Assembly (NCBI GenBank): GCA_014885115.2
Contig: WKLE02000574.1
Coordinates: forward strand, 1 to 42,399
DNA length: 42,399 nucleotides
Reading direction: 5' to 3'
Source: Asterionellopsis glacialis
Taxonomy: Eukaryota > Bacillariophyta > Plagiogrammaphyceae > Rhaphoneidales > Asterionellopsidaceae
Shown: piece after piece, positions 8,333-19,519 of the stretch
Layout: each line of letters opens with the position of its first letter
How positions within the stretch are numbered: position 1 is the stretch's first letter
The notes under the pieces: model-generated
Told to the model about the DNA's origin: nothing
Databases searched by the model: none
The model's input: only the letters and a program-made list of their open reading frames with translations
Made by a program: the position numbers and the translations under genes

Positions 8333-9070
8333 ATGCGGTCATCGATACTTTCAGTTTATTTGCTTTTAATCTTGGGGAATATATCAGGATCAGACGCTAT
8401 AAGGAAACAGAGTCTCCCCAATGTTGCCAAACGTCGTAAAACTGCGTTTTCGCGGTACACCAAGGGTCAGATCAATACACTTCAGCGTGGGCGTCCGGTT
8501 GTCCAAAAAAAGAAAACAAAACCATTCAATGATGAGGCAGGAATTGACGGAGAAAATGACGGAGAAAATGATTTACAGAACAACGATATGACCAGTCAAA
8601 TGGGAGGAAAATATGAAAATCTTTTTAGTAATTATGTTCCTCCAAACAGCCTTACAGGAAGTCCAACATCAACGCCTACTTCCCTTCCAACGAAAGCTCC
8701 TCTTACCGAAGATCCTGATGAAGCCAGCGACAGTCTTACAACAAGTACAACATCAACGCCTACTTCCCTTCCAACGAAAGCTCCACTTATTGAAGATCCT
8801 GATGAAACCAGTAACAACTTGGATATTAAACCAGCTGTGGATGTTTCAGCCTCTAGGGGGAATGAAGATGAGCCGACCATTCTGAAAAATAGGAAGTTTG
8901 GACCATTCATGGGAACTCTTCTTATTGTTGGTATGGTTGGAGCATTCATTTTTGTTTTCTTCGTAGCGCGAAAGAGAAGAAATGAAGAGGACAAGGACGA
9001 CATATATGATGATGATAGTGACCAATCAAAACCACCACTTCCGTATGACGTAGAAGTCATGGAAGCCTAG
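8333..9070 (+). CDS. Type I membrane protein with mucin-like repeats
   Basis: 245 residues from ATG 8333; the frame is open a few codons upstream but without an ATG. Residues 1-22 form a signal peptide (MRSSILSVYLLLILGNISGSDA). A basic region follows (VAKRRKTAF, VVQKKKTKPF), then an acidic Asn/Asp stretch, then two copies of a Ser/Thr/Pro module TSTPTSLPTKAPL.EDPDE.S. These are encoded by near-identical 60-bp segments at 8666-8725 and 8750-8809. A transmembrane helix lies at about residues 193-213 (GTLLIVGMVGAFIFVFFVA), followed by RKRR stop-transfer charges and an acidic cytosolic tail with PPLPYD. The PTSLPTKAP motif type is common in diatom cell-surface and wall proteins. A surface or wall-associated role is inferred; function unknown. 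Confidence 0.75.
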   Translation: MRSSILSVYLLLILGNISGSDAIRKQSLPNVAKRRKTAFSRYTKGQINTLQRGRPVVQKKKTKPFNDEAGIDGENDGENDLQNNDMTSQMGGKYENLFSNYVPPNSLTGSPTSTPTSLPTKAPLTEDPDEASDSLTTSTTSTPTSLPTKAPLIEDPDETSNNLDIKPAVDVSASRGNEDEPTILKNRKFGPFMGTLLIVGMVGAFIFVFFVARKRRNEEDKDDIYDDDSDQSKPPLPYDVEVMEA

Positions 9071-10011
9071 GGAGAGTATCATAGATTGTGCCGTACAATG
9101 AATACACTCGTTTAGATGATGCAACGGCAGTGATGGTTTTTAGAGCCCTACAGTAGTAGACTACTTCTTTTCACTATTCACAAATTACTTTATTAATTAC
9201 ATAATGTCACTTTATACCTGAAATAGGATCGGGTTCGTATCATTATTTTTTTGTATGTTGCTCAATACAAAATTAGATCGCTTTCCAATGAAGGTCTATG
9301 CCACAACTAGCCTGATGCTGAACAGGTGGAAGAGGTTACGCAGGGCACGTTGATTAGCTGAAATCCAGCGACTTCCGACTTGCGTCAGAAAGTCGTCAAA
9401 AAACAACATGATCCGGGCATGCGCGTTGAGTCAACCGTTGAGGTGCGCCGGCTAAATATCATAACGGTCGGAATTGAAATCAAAATTTCAAAAATATTTA
9501 ACGCAATCGGAATGGAGCCTTGTGATTTTGACGCTATACATCGGGCAAGAATTTTTTTGTAATCAAACTTTCCTCGTATGATGAAATACCGGTACTGAAC
9601 CTCTTTAGACCTCCTCATCCTCTGCCTGTGCTGGATAATTTTTCTTCATCTCCATGTAGAAAGAAAGTGTATTCATGCATTCGAATATGTCTGTAGTTTT
9701 CTCTTTCTTCCTCTAGCTGTGTCTCTTGAAGAATGAGGTAAATATCTATTGTTTGTCTATCATGAGATTGACTATTTCAAGACCAGTCTGGGGCTTCGAA
9801 TTTTCTTCACGTTTAAACTGAAAAACCTTGACTTTCTTTTCTATCGTAGAAGTTGAATTATAGTACACTCTTTTCTATTTTAAAACTTTCGCTATAATCT
9901 TTCCCATACTTTTAGAAGACCGCTCATCATGCTTGCCTAAAAAAGGGCAAACCGGAAGAAAAAACCCTTCACACCAAGATCGGAGTGTGTTGCACAGCAA
10001 TACAAAGCAAC
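9071..10011. other. Convergent 3' spacer, nothing recognised
   Basis: Lies between two convergent genes. A patch of higher G+C at about 9340-9480 contrasts with its AT-rich surroundings, but its ORFs are short and unlike known proteins. Confidence 0.45.
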
Positions 10012-13000
10012 TCAATCTACAGTGTTATCCGATATGAAATGGTATTTCTCCTCCATTTGTTCTACTTTGGCTTTGGCGCCCCATTCACAGTAGAGATCGC
10101 GCGCCTCAATCATATAATTCTTCGCCAAATCATTCCATTTTCTGCCTTTGTCTGCATCAGAAAAAACCAGTCCCGCCCGTTCATATGCAAGGGCCTGTTC
10201 GTGCAGAGCATTTTCTGATTTTGCGCAAGCCACCGATTCTAAGTATTTAGAACGGGCCTCGTCAAGTCGACCTCTGGATATTGCATATTCTGCCTCAAGT
10301 AGCAACAGCTTGTTCCGACCATTCGCTGGATTACATTTCGAAAATTTCTTTATCTCCCTTAAACACTCTCGACCTCTTTTGATATACTTTTGTTCGTTTC
10401 TCGTCTGTGCAAGCTCAAAGTATGTCAACCCCTCATAAAAAATCAGTATAAGGGTTAGATAAGATGGGAAACTTGCAAATTTTACACTGGAAGCCTTCTC
10501 TGCGATGCAAATGGCACGTTCGTAGTCATTGAACGTGTATGAGAGCAGCAGACTGTACATGCATACTGCGACTTCTAATCTTCTATTCTTGGTTTGTATG
10601 CATTCATTGAGAAATTCATCTTCATCCATGACGTCGCCAGTCAATACGGCTTGACTCTTGGATATGCCCATAAGGTTGCGACAAGTTTGTAGTATCAACT
10701 TCGAAAAAAGGAGCCAGAGGTTCTGCTGGTAGGACTTCTTTTGCTCAACAAAACTAGACACCTTTTTCTCTGTTTGCGCAAGTGATGGACAGCAGAAGAA
10801 CAACCTAATGCAGTACTGATTAGCACTAACCATAGCCGATTCAATATCGCCAGTTTTGATCCCCACATGGATAGCCTGGTTTAAGGGCTCAATACTTTCA
10901 CGAAGAGGTCTATTGGAAGTACAAACAAACCCGTAGAAAACGACGTTTACACGTGCTGTCCATTCAGCACCGTTATATTGACTCAGAATTTTTAGCGCAA
11001 GCTTTCCATACCTGTAACCAAGAGAGTTTTTGCCCAAAGAACACATCAACATTCCATAGGATGCAAATGCAAATGCGGATGCATTATTGATTCCATAATT
11101 CAAAGTAAGTTGCATCATTCTAAGAATCATGAGCGGGAAAACATTGCCATCAGGAACGCCTGCACAATAAAAGTTGAAATGTCAGCCCTGATAAAAATAT
11201 ACCAATAAATGCAGCTCTGTCACTTGATCAGCCTTTCTTACCTGCAGAAAAACCCATTATGGTAAGTACAAGCATTGCAGATGATGCATTCAGATCTACC
11301 ATCGGCTTTAAATTACATAGATGTGAATCAGACTTTCCTCTTAACATTTTTTTTGTTTTCATCAATTCCCATATCAATTGATACTTCCCAATATTTTGCG
11401 GGATTTTGTGACCGAGTTTGCTTAAAACACAGAAACCTGTCGATAAAGCGTCCTCAACTTTATTCTGTGCTTCCTGAAGCATAACTTTAGTCATGTAAGC
11501 TCGAATTTGGTCATTAACACTGCGGCCATTTTTTAATATCGATTCAATCAAGGATTCTGATTTTTTCATGTCATTCCCTAAACAAAACAATACCTCAGCG
11601 GCTGCATTGTGTAGATTCAAAGTAAGGAGGTACTCCTCTTGCCAATCATCTTCAGTGATAAGTTGCAGACCATATTCAAAATGATGAGCAGCCATCAAGA
11701 AATCTGATGACTTCATGGCCTTCTGTCCAGCTTGCAGACATAGATTGGCAACCACATGCCTTTCCCCACTCTCTTGAATAAGATGAATACCCTGCTGCAG
11801 CTGTGACACCACGAGGTAAATAACCGCATCTATTTCTTCCTGCATTTCACGATAAAGCCTTCTTCCAATTTGAAGATGATAAATACCCCGTTCATTATCT
11901 GAAATGAGTGAATACGATGCTTGCTGTATACGGTCATGTGCAAATTTATACACGCCTTCTTGCTCACATTCAAGAAGGAGAGTTTTCCTACTTGCAATTT
12001 TTAAAGCCTTGGTGCACTTTTCCTCATCATCCACCAATACGGATAATATCTCGGTATCAAATTCAGCTCCGATACAGGCAGCAATCTTGAGCAAGTATTG
12101 CACTTGCGGATCAAGCCCTTTGATCTTTTCGATGATCAAATTCTGCACAGTTTTAGAATGCTTGGTTGATAACATTTTCTTCTCATCGTACCGCCAAAGT
12201 GAATCCGTCTGATTTTTATAAATACACCCCTCTTCTTCAAGAGATTTGAGGAATTCTATAGCAAACAATATATTTCCTTGAGTCACTTTGTATATAACAT
12301 CTGCCAGTGGTGTGGGTGCAGATGGGTGCAAGTCTCCCAAGACGTTTGTGACCATTCGACGAAGTTGGTAGGGCTTGAGAGTTTGTAAGTATATTTCACA
12401 AATTGGGATCTTCATTTCATTTTCCAGTTTACGTAGCAAATGAACCAATTCATCACTGCTATTGACCTCATCATTTCTGCAAGTGCCTATCAGCACTAGT
12501 CCATCCAAATCACAAGCTTTTGCCAATACTTGTAGAAGCTTGAGTGACGAAGGATCAGCCCATTGAAGGTCATCAATGAGAAGTACCAGCGGGGCTTCTG
12601 GAGAGCAAATGACTTTGATGAAGTTGCAGAGAGCCATTGCAATACGTCTCTCCACATCATCAGCCCCAGCAACTGAGAAAAGTTTTACGTCATTTTTGGG
12701 AGTCCCCATTATTCGATTTAGAGCGGGTATAACTCGAAGTAAAACAGAAGCATCCATTTTCTCGACGCCCTCATCCAGTGCCTTCACTACAGCCGTCAGC
12801 CTGCTGTGTCCTTGAGCAGCAATTAAATTTGCATATTCTGTGAAAGCAGCTCTGAAGGGAGCATACGGCTCCTTCGCCCCATGGAGTTGATCGAATTTAC
12901 CCTTGATGAAAAGACCTCTACGAAGAATCGAAGACCGCTGTAATGTAGTCGCAAGGGCTGTCTTACCTGAACCTGAAACACCTGTGATTAGAATCAATTC

Positions 13001-13072
13001 TCTCTGCGCATTATATTCAATTTGACGATTGAAAGCTTCTAGAAGACGTGATTGCTCATCTTCCCCGTTCAA
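10012..13072 (-). CDS. COG3899/AAA_16-type ATPase with helical tail (5' end unresolved)
   Basis: Two exons are clear: 13072 (or slightly upstream) to 11242, and 11159 to 10012. They are joined in frame across an 82-bp intron (GTAAGA...GCAG). From the first residue of the clear frame (NGEDEQSRLLEAF), Walker A is GVSGSGKT at about residues 31-38 and Walker B is LLIDDLQWAD at about 164-173. Between them, GKFDQ followed by PYAPFRAAF is a hallmark of the predicted-ATPase region found in large signalling proteins that join Ser/Thr kinase, AAA_16, GAF and histidine-kinase domains. Roughly 600 residues of alpha-helical, TPR-like sequence follow (e.g. the AAHHFEYGLQL and ARSKYLESVACAKSENALHE helices). 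There is no ATG in frame: an in-frame TGA lies at about 13084-13086, and the preceding ...AAAG|GGTGCTTATTTG looks like an acceptor, giving AYLNGEDEQ, the usual start of the domain. An upstream exon is therefore expected but not identified. No GAF or histidine-kinase domain follows. Confidence 0.75.
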
Positions 13073-13086
13073 ATAAGCACCCTTTC

Positions 13087-14120
13087 ATTGCCTTCCAGTC
13101 CATCTTGTCTTTGTCTACAACTTTGCAAAACATTGCCTGGTGCTCCACAAATATTATTTTCTCATAAATGCAGTGATGTGGCAAACACCTTTTAAGCCTT
13201 GTTGTCATCAGAGAAGCGAACGCGACCTACAGCCGGGTTTCCAAGGCGATAATAAGAAGTACACACCCCCTTCTGTGAAACCGAACTTTCGATTTCATTG
13301 TATATACTAAAAAATGTTGTCCGTCGTCATCTGACTTAATTGTGCTGTACGGTTAGGACTTGTATGGATTAGACCAAGTTTAAAAAATGTAGGTACAGTA
13401 ATAACTCTACACATAAATGTGTAGATTTACGAGTAGTATCTTCTTTTCGTCACCGAACTTTTCTATATTTTTTTATCATCGGCCTCGAACAAGAACAGAA
13501 ATACTCCGTATAGAACAGTAGACCTGAATAAACTTGTTTCAAATTCTTTTTCTGTAGGCTCTTTTCGGAAAGTAAAATACCTATTATTTATACATACATT
13601 GCTGTGCACAAAAATTGACGTAGGCTGTTTTTAGATAGACTAAAGGAAATGTACTGTGGGACCTAGGTTGTCTACCACTCAATAGCCCATCCACCCTCTA
13701 ACCCCCTTTGTGAATACAAAACGCTGAAAAGCTGAAAACCTGAACCCCTCGAATTTTTTTGGGTGGCCTTGAACTACACTCCCTGTAGGACACCTGTAGG
13801 ACACTCTTGAGGATGGCTGATTGATGTGGAGACAAGCAGATGGACTCCAAAGTTTACCATTTACTAATATTTCCTGAATATTTACTTCTTACTAAATTGC
13901 CAGATTTCTCCAGCATAAAAACTAACTCTTTAAACTAGCTCATAATTTTCACCACCAAATAAAAGTCTTCTTTTCTTTTGTGTGTTGATTGTCTGATTGT
14001 TGTGTTGTGCTACCATTGACACTAGTGGCATAGGGCATAGTAACATTACCCCTCTTTCAGAGGATTTTAACTTGCAAACATGAAGACCTCTTATTCCTCC
14101 AATGAGTTTTAGAAGAAAGC
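13087..14120. other. Intergenic; probably holds the missing 5' exon or promoter of the ATPase gene
   Basis: No recognisable exon was found by eye. There are A/T-rich stretches and AAAAATGT-like runs. The part from about 13690 onward becomes the left side of the gag-like remnant. A kinase domain, which often precedes this ATPase type, is not visible here. Confidence 0.35.
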
Positions 14121-14127
14121 AAAGGAG

Positions 14128-15505
14128 TTGAGTCAACAACAGAGTCTGCTGAATTCTCCTGCAATCCCTTTCATGAAAACAAAGAAGGAGAGGTCAAAGT
14201 CAGAAGATGATGACAAGGATGCGTACAAGACCATCAAGGTCTGCATCAACCCCTCTGATCAAAGCTCAGATGCTGAGATAATTGAGAAAAGGGTAAAACA
14301 ATTTGAGGATGGATCTGCTGAAAAGTGGATCCAGTGGAGGATTGAGTTTGTTGAGGTTGAGGAGTATTATCCCCTCACCAAAGCCTCATCCAAAACCTCA
14401 ATGGCGTTGACACTTTTGAAGGGCAGAGCAAGGTAGCTTTGCCAAGCAGCTAATGCCAACTGCCAGAGCAAAAATGCAACTATCAAGAAACCATCTCAGA
14501 AAGATCCTGAAGCTCTTTTTGAACTGATACTGAACAACATAGGTGAGAATTTTTTTGTCTAGGCATGCGGCAAGGTACCAGGAGAACTACTTGAGGTACC
14601 ATCTTGCCACAACAAGTGACTCCATGTTGCAAGAGTTTGTCACAAGGCTTTGCTAGTTGAACAAATATTTGCCATATTTTCTGATGGATCACAATGGTAA
14701 AAAAAATTGAAAGTTCAATAATGACAAGCACATGGACATCCTAGATAGGGCAAAACCACTTAAGTGGCAATCCATCCTACTTGCTAGCAACCTCAGCCCT
14801 CACGATCTCTCGTGGGAACATACCGTGGACTACTTTGAGAAACTCAAGGTTTGCAACAATATTGATCATGAAGTCTCTAAGTCTGAAAAACCTACAAAGC
14901 CCAAGGAAAATTGTAAGCATGAACAAACAGAAAAGAATTCTGATTGCAATAACAACAGAAACAATCAAAAGTGCCAGTGCACCCACAAGTGGTGTAGCAA
15001 CTGCCGTAGTATGAACAACCATAACACCTCCAAATGTACTGTGGATAAATCAAAGAAGAAGAGTTCCAATAATTCCAAGATGTACATACAAGAACAGGTG
15101 AATGTGATGATTATTTTGCTCAAACTATTGAAAAAGACCAAGAAAAAGAAACATAAGGTACAGTACAAATTGGATTCCTCTTCCAATAACAAACCAAGCT
15201 CATACTTTACTCAACATACTAAACCTAAACATAAAAATAGTAGTGCAAACATTAGCAATTACTTTACACCTACTTCCTACACCAACTCAAACCTTTTCCC
15301 AAATGTAGAACAATCATGCAATATGCTGCATAACCAGCGTAAGGCAAAAAAGCAAAAGTCTATGCATCACACAACTGAAGTAGTAGGCAAAATAATAAAC
15401 CCGGATGTCAAGCTTGTTCCTATACAGATCCTACTCAACACTGGTACTACAGTAACAATTATCCTAAAGAATTTTGTCAAACAGGGAAAGGCCAGTACTT
15501 ATTAA
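14128..15505 (+). mobile_element. Decayed Ty3/gypsy-like gag-protease fragment
   Basis: The first frame (14128-14436) reads ...GSAEKWIQWRIEFVEVEEYY..., a typical start of a gypsy gag core. After frameshifts, about 14575-14690 reads as a decayed FVTRL..LNKYLPYF block. From 14732 a 257-residue frame carries the gag end (DILDRAKPLKWQSILLASNL, then HTVDYFEKLK), a Cys/His cluster (CTHKWCSNCRSMNNHNTSKC) like a retroviral-type zinc knuckle, and the protease signature at about residue 236. There the usual D-T/S-G triad reads N-T-G (LLNTGTTVTIIL), so the catalytic Asp is lost. Reverse transcriptase and integrase are not visible, and no LTRs were found. Family assignment rests on motif order. Confidence 0.6.
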
Positions 15506-16581
15506 AACCCAAAACTGCAAATCCAAGAAAAGGTGGACACCCCCAAATCACCTACAGAAATACCTTTGCACAGGCACTCAATGCAGCCCTCCCAGGATCT
15601 GTAGACCCAAAAGTAGCCACCAACAAAACATGGGTACTAAGAGTCCAAGATGAAGAATGGGATGACTACCTTGAGATGTGGTGGGATAGAAAAATGCTGT
15701 GGGTGTGGAGCAGCAACATACCACCACTCCCTCCTCTGACACCTCCCAGACGAAGCACTGGAGCCTGCAACACCCAAACAGAGCAAGCCCCCCCTCCCCC
15801 CATCCTTAAAAACAACAGTTGCAATTTTTCAAAAATACACAAGAACTTCCAGAATCCAAGTATGACTGTGCCTGATATGCACTCCCAGTGAACGAGCTGG
15901 AGCAGTTATTCGAAGAGCAGAACGAGAATAGAAAAAGAACACATACTACAAAGACGCCCTCGAAGACGCAAAAGCAAGAAATTGGGAACGCATCAATGAA
16001 AACAAGATATCCTGTACCATGTTTGAGACAAGAATCATAACCAAACTGAACAAGGGATGGTATGAAAGACAATACAATGGAGAATCGATCATCCTATGCG
16101 AGGACTGTATGACAGGAGGAGAATGGATACAGTACAACAAGAAAGGATGGAAAATACAAAAGATCAAAAAGATGGAAACCATCACATCGATTGAACAACA
16201 CATATTGAACAAAACCAAACACAACTATGTACCCAAGGCAATTCTGATGGACAATGACAGGAAAGAAGTACCTACACAGATCATCAAAATAATGAAAAAT
16301 GAAACTACTCTGAATTTGGAATTAATATTGTGAAGTCAGATTATGAACAAAACGGAGTTATATTTGATGAAAATGGAAACGTAGAAAACAGGAGTAACAA
16401 ACACAGATACGGCAGACCAGTGACAATGAAAAACAAAAAAGGAAAGAAGATTAAAACCACTGAAGTAGCAAAAGATGTGTCACTTGAGAAAATAGCAATA
16501 CAATCACCTTTAAAAATACCACGAACATACGCGCCCCCCCCCCAAAAGGCGCGCATCACAAAAAAGAAAACGAGAATATAG
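15478..16581 (+). other. Cluster of broken, unidentified reading frames
   Basis: The frame shifts at about 15478 into a stop-free stretch to 15891 (GKGQYLLKPKTANPRKGGHP, LNAALPGSVDPKV, DEEWDDYLEMWWDRK, then a Pro-rich tail). Other frames then take over: 15930-16333 (YYKDALEDAKARNWERINE, GWYERQYNGESIILCEDCM) and 16330-16581 (basic, GRPVTMKNKKGKKIKTTEVA). The composition is protein-like but the frames are disrupted, which suggests another decayed mobile-element protein next to the gag fragment. A run of ten C residues sits at about 16531-16540. Not recognised. Confidence 0.4.
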
Positions 16582-16915
16582 AATATAGCATAGAGGCTTA
16601 TAACCCAATAAGGTTTAGAACAGAGTTAGAGTCAGTGAAAAAAATCTGTAAATGCTTCTCATTGATGACCTGTCGTGTCTCAAGGAACATACTATAGATC
16701 TGATCAATACGATATACCTTACAATATCATGGCATGTAAACTTAACTGGATTCTCCATTTGAAACTTTTCCGAGATGAACATATTTATGTGAGCTCATAT
16801 GCATTTTACATAAACTCGATTCTCCACTGTCTTTTAGTTGGTTGTATGATTAATACCGTAAGAAAGTACTGATACATTCTTTTTACATTGTTATTATGAG
16901 AGCTTTATTTTAATT

Positions 16916-17792
16916 TCAATGTGAATCTACGATGTAAGAAAGTAATGGGTAAAACTTTTCTAAAAATACATTGCCGTTCTTTTGGATTTTTCCTTGATCA
17001 GGTTTTTCACCGTATCCTTTGTAAATTCGATCCACAATATCCATGCCACTGTTTGTTAGAAAAAATTAAGGAGAAAAATCTCTCATTTAGGTTAGAGTCA
17101 AAGATTTTCTAAAAGAAGACTACAAAACAACATGGTTTATAAACAGCGCATCGAAATTATTAAATGAGTTACTCTTGCACTCCTCCTTGAGACTATCGTT
17201 CGTATAGCACATACCTGATGACTTCACCAATAGGCGAAAAACCTTGCTTGTCAAGAAATGCATTACGTTTTCCTGTGTTGATAAAAATTTGAGTTGTACG
17301 AGTATTTGGACCTGCAGTTGCAAATGTAACGGTTCCTCTTGAATTAGTCGTTTTTACTGGATCATCTTGAATGGATTTTGCTGTGTGATGTAAGCATATA
17401 AATTTCAATTATACATAATGTTAGAAATTTGAAATAATGAAAATTAAAATAAAAACTCATCACAAAGATTACCTCTCCACGGGGCTTGAACATTAGGATC
17501 ACCGTTAATGCCAAATTGAATAATAAAATCTGGTACAACACGGAAGAAACGGCAATCCTTCCAAAACTTTGCATCTGTCAATGCTTTAAACCTTTCAACA
17601 CCTAATGGCGCCCAATCAGATCGCAATTGAATAACTATACTTCCTGTTGTTTCTTCTCCACTTCCCTCCAAATTTGCAATATCAAATGTAATAGTGTCTT
17701 GTTCTGCCTCTTGCTGATTTTCTTTGCCCTTGTCTACAATATGATTATCACTATCTTCTTCCTTTCCTTCTGAGTTTGCATTCGTATTTGGG

Positions 17793-17832
<40 letters not shown>

Positions 17833-18262
17833 CATCATCTTCTTCTTCACCATTAGGATCAATATTTTGGTGATCATTTTCATTGTTATCATCTTTGTCG
17901 TCTTCAAATGTTCCAGCTACACCACCACCACCATTATTATGATTGCTGAAATACTTATCATCACTGCTACTAGGACTAGTTTTAGTATTCCTCGTTAGAA
18001 AGACACTCACTACACCTAAAATCAAAGCAATACTTCCAACCATTAATATAATTCGATTTCTTCTTCTTTTACGATATTCAGTTTCAGAATAGGTATTAGA
18101 AATATCACCACTACCGATGGGCATAGCTTTCATTCCATTTTGAGGAGAAGATGATGACGAATTTGCGATTTCTTCGTCATCATAATCAATATCATCATCA
18201 TTCAAAAATTCTTCTACAGTTTCTACTTCAAAAGGATTTACAGCAACATGAGCTCGAGACAT
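16916..18262 (-). CDS. Membrane-anchored cyclophilin-type peptidyl-prolyl isomerase (3 exons)
   Basis: Exons 18262-17473, 17380-17215 and 17048-16916 join in frame (790+166+133 nt) through GT-AG introns to give 362 residues. Residues 1-70 are acidic then basic (ending RKRRRNR), followed by a transmembrane segment at about 71-89 ([19 protein letters not shown]), so it is a type II signal-anchor protein. A long acidic, Asn-rich linker includes a poly-Asn run encoded by an (ATT/AAT)n microsatellite at about 17797-17832. The cyclophilin domain fills the C-terminal half: [11 protein letters not shown], then [13 protein letters not shown] with the active-site Arg, Phe and Gln, then [20 protein letters not shown], and [17 protein letters not shown] near the end. 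It should catalyse prolyl cis-trans isomerisation in the secretory-pathway lumen. The catalytic-site Trp of cyclophilin A is replaced (Phe in [10 protein letters not shown]). Start chosen as the ATG at 18262, since the frame upstream is not distinctive. Confidence 0.85.
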
Positions 18263-19519
18263 GATATGATACTTTTGTGTTCTTTTGGAGGTTTTGTCTG
18301 GTTCGTAATTTAAAAGAGACGTATTCACACAAAGAAATGGCAAGAGGAACCTGACTTTGCTTGCTGCGCGTTTGACACAAAAATATTGCTGTGACGGAAA
18401 AAATACGATTTCTTGCAGTTCCAGTGCAATCGTGGGCACAGTAGGTCCTACCTGTACCAGGTAGTTAGTTCTCATCCTCTCTTTCCTTGTACTTTACCTG
18501 GTACCGGTACTCCTTCTATTGTGTACCAGGTATGTGCCTATATAGTATTGAAAAATATATATTTTTAATAATAAATATTTACCTTATGATTCGATCATAT
18601 ATATTATAAGAACAACCCTAAAATATATATAAAAAATATTCCCCAGAGGATTTTCTATCATTCTCGTATGATACCTTATCCTTTGATTTCACTCCCGGTT
18701 GCTAGGGAGTGTTTCCATGGTTCCTGATCTTCACCTGAGTTCTTTTTGTTACCACAGCGATTCCAAAAATGCACTAATTCGGATATTTTTTAGCACTTGG
18801 CAGGGACCATCCGGGACCCAACCGCAGAAAACTTGTATTAATACGTTAATACATAAAATACTTCCGATTGTCCAGGTACCACCATAATTATATTAGGTAA
18901 ATACTTCAAGCTAGCCAGTTTACAATGCACTTTACAACTGCATTAACGCTCGTACAGTCTGCTGCACGATAAATTTAGCAAAAAGCCAAGTCAATTGTCC
19001 TCGGTGAGGGACTCAGCAGTATTACTCCAATAAAACTACCAGGTAAAGGTATACCTACCCTCGAACCGCCTGGATCTGTTCCTAGAGTTTCATACGACAA
19101 GCTACCAAACCGTACGCACAGGTATTTCATTAGTGGGGGCTGTTTTGCAGATTGTTTGATCATAATATTAATTATAATTAGTCCTCTGGAGAGAGGTATT
19201 GCAATCTATGCATAGAAACAATGATACCAAGATGCGAATAATGACACATCAATCACGGTAACCCTCTAAAACATTCGCATGATGGGACGTTGTCGTAAAA
19301 TCTTGGAAAATGCAGTTGAAGCTATCAACAACACCAACAAGAACAATGGGTACTAGTCATATTTACTTTTAAAACCGTTCTTCTACGTATTTGCGTTTAG
19401 CATTTATCGTGGGTATGAGCCTGTTATATGCCTCTGTTAGACTCTGATTTTCCTGACGACGATAAGCTTCTGCAGTTAGCTCAATATATTACATCATCAT
19501 TCTGACTTGTTTCTAATAT
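18263..19519. other. Intergenic with palindromic GGTACC words
   Basis: The upstream region of the cyclophilin gene has a cluster of ACCAGGTA / CCTGGTACCGGTAC words at about 18450-18535, an AT-rich stretch (18540-18640), and a second scatter near 18875-19090. No gene is supported; the short ORFs at 18699 and 18975 look like chance. Confidence 0.45.

Noticed and set aside
8632..9060. 142-codon ORF antisense to the type I membrane protein
   Set aside because: Mirror of the Ser/Thr/Pro repeats and Asp/Lys tail; the sense strand has a signal peptide and TM helix.
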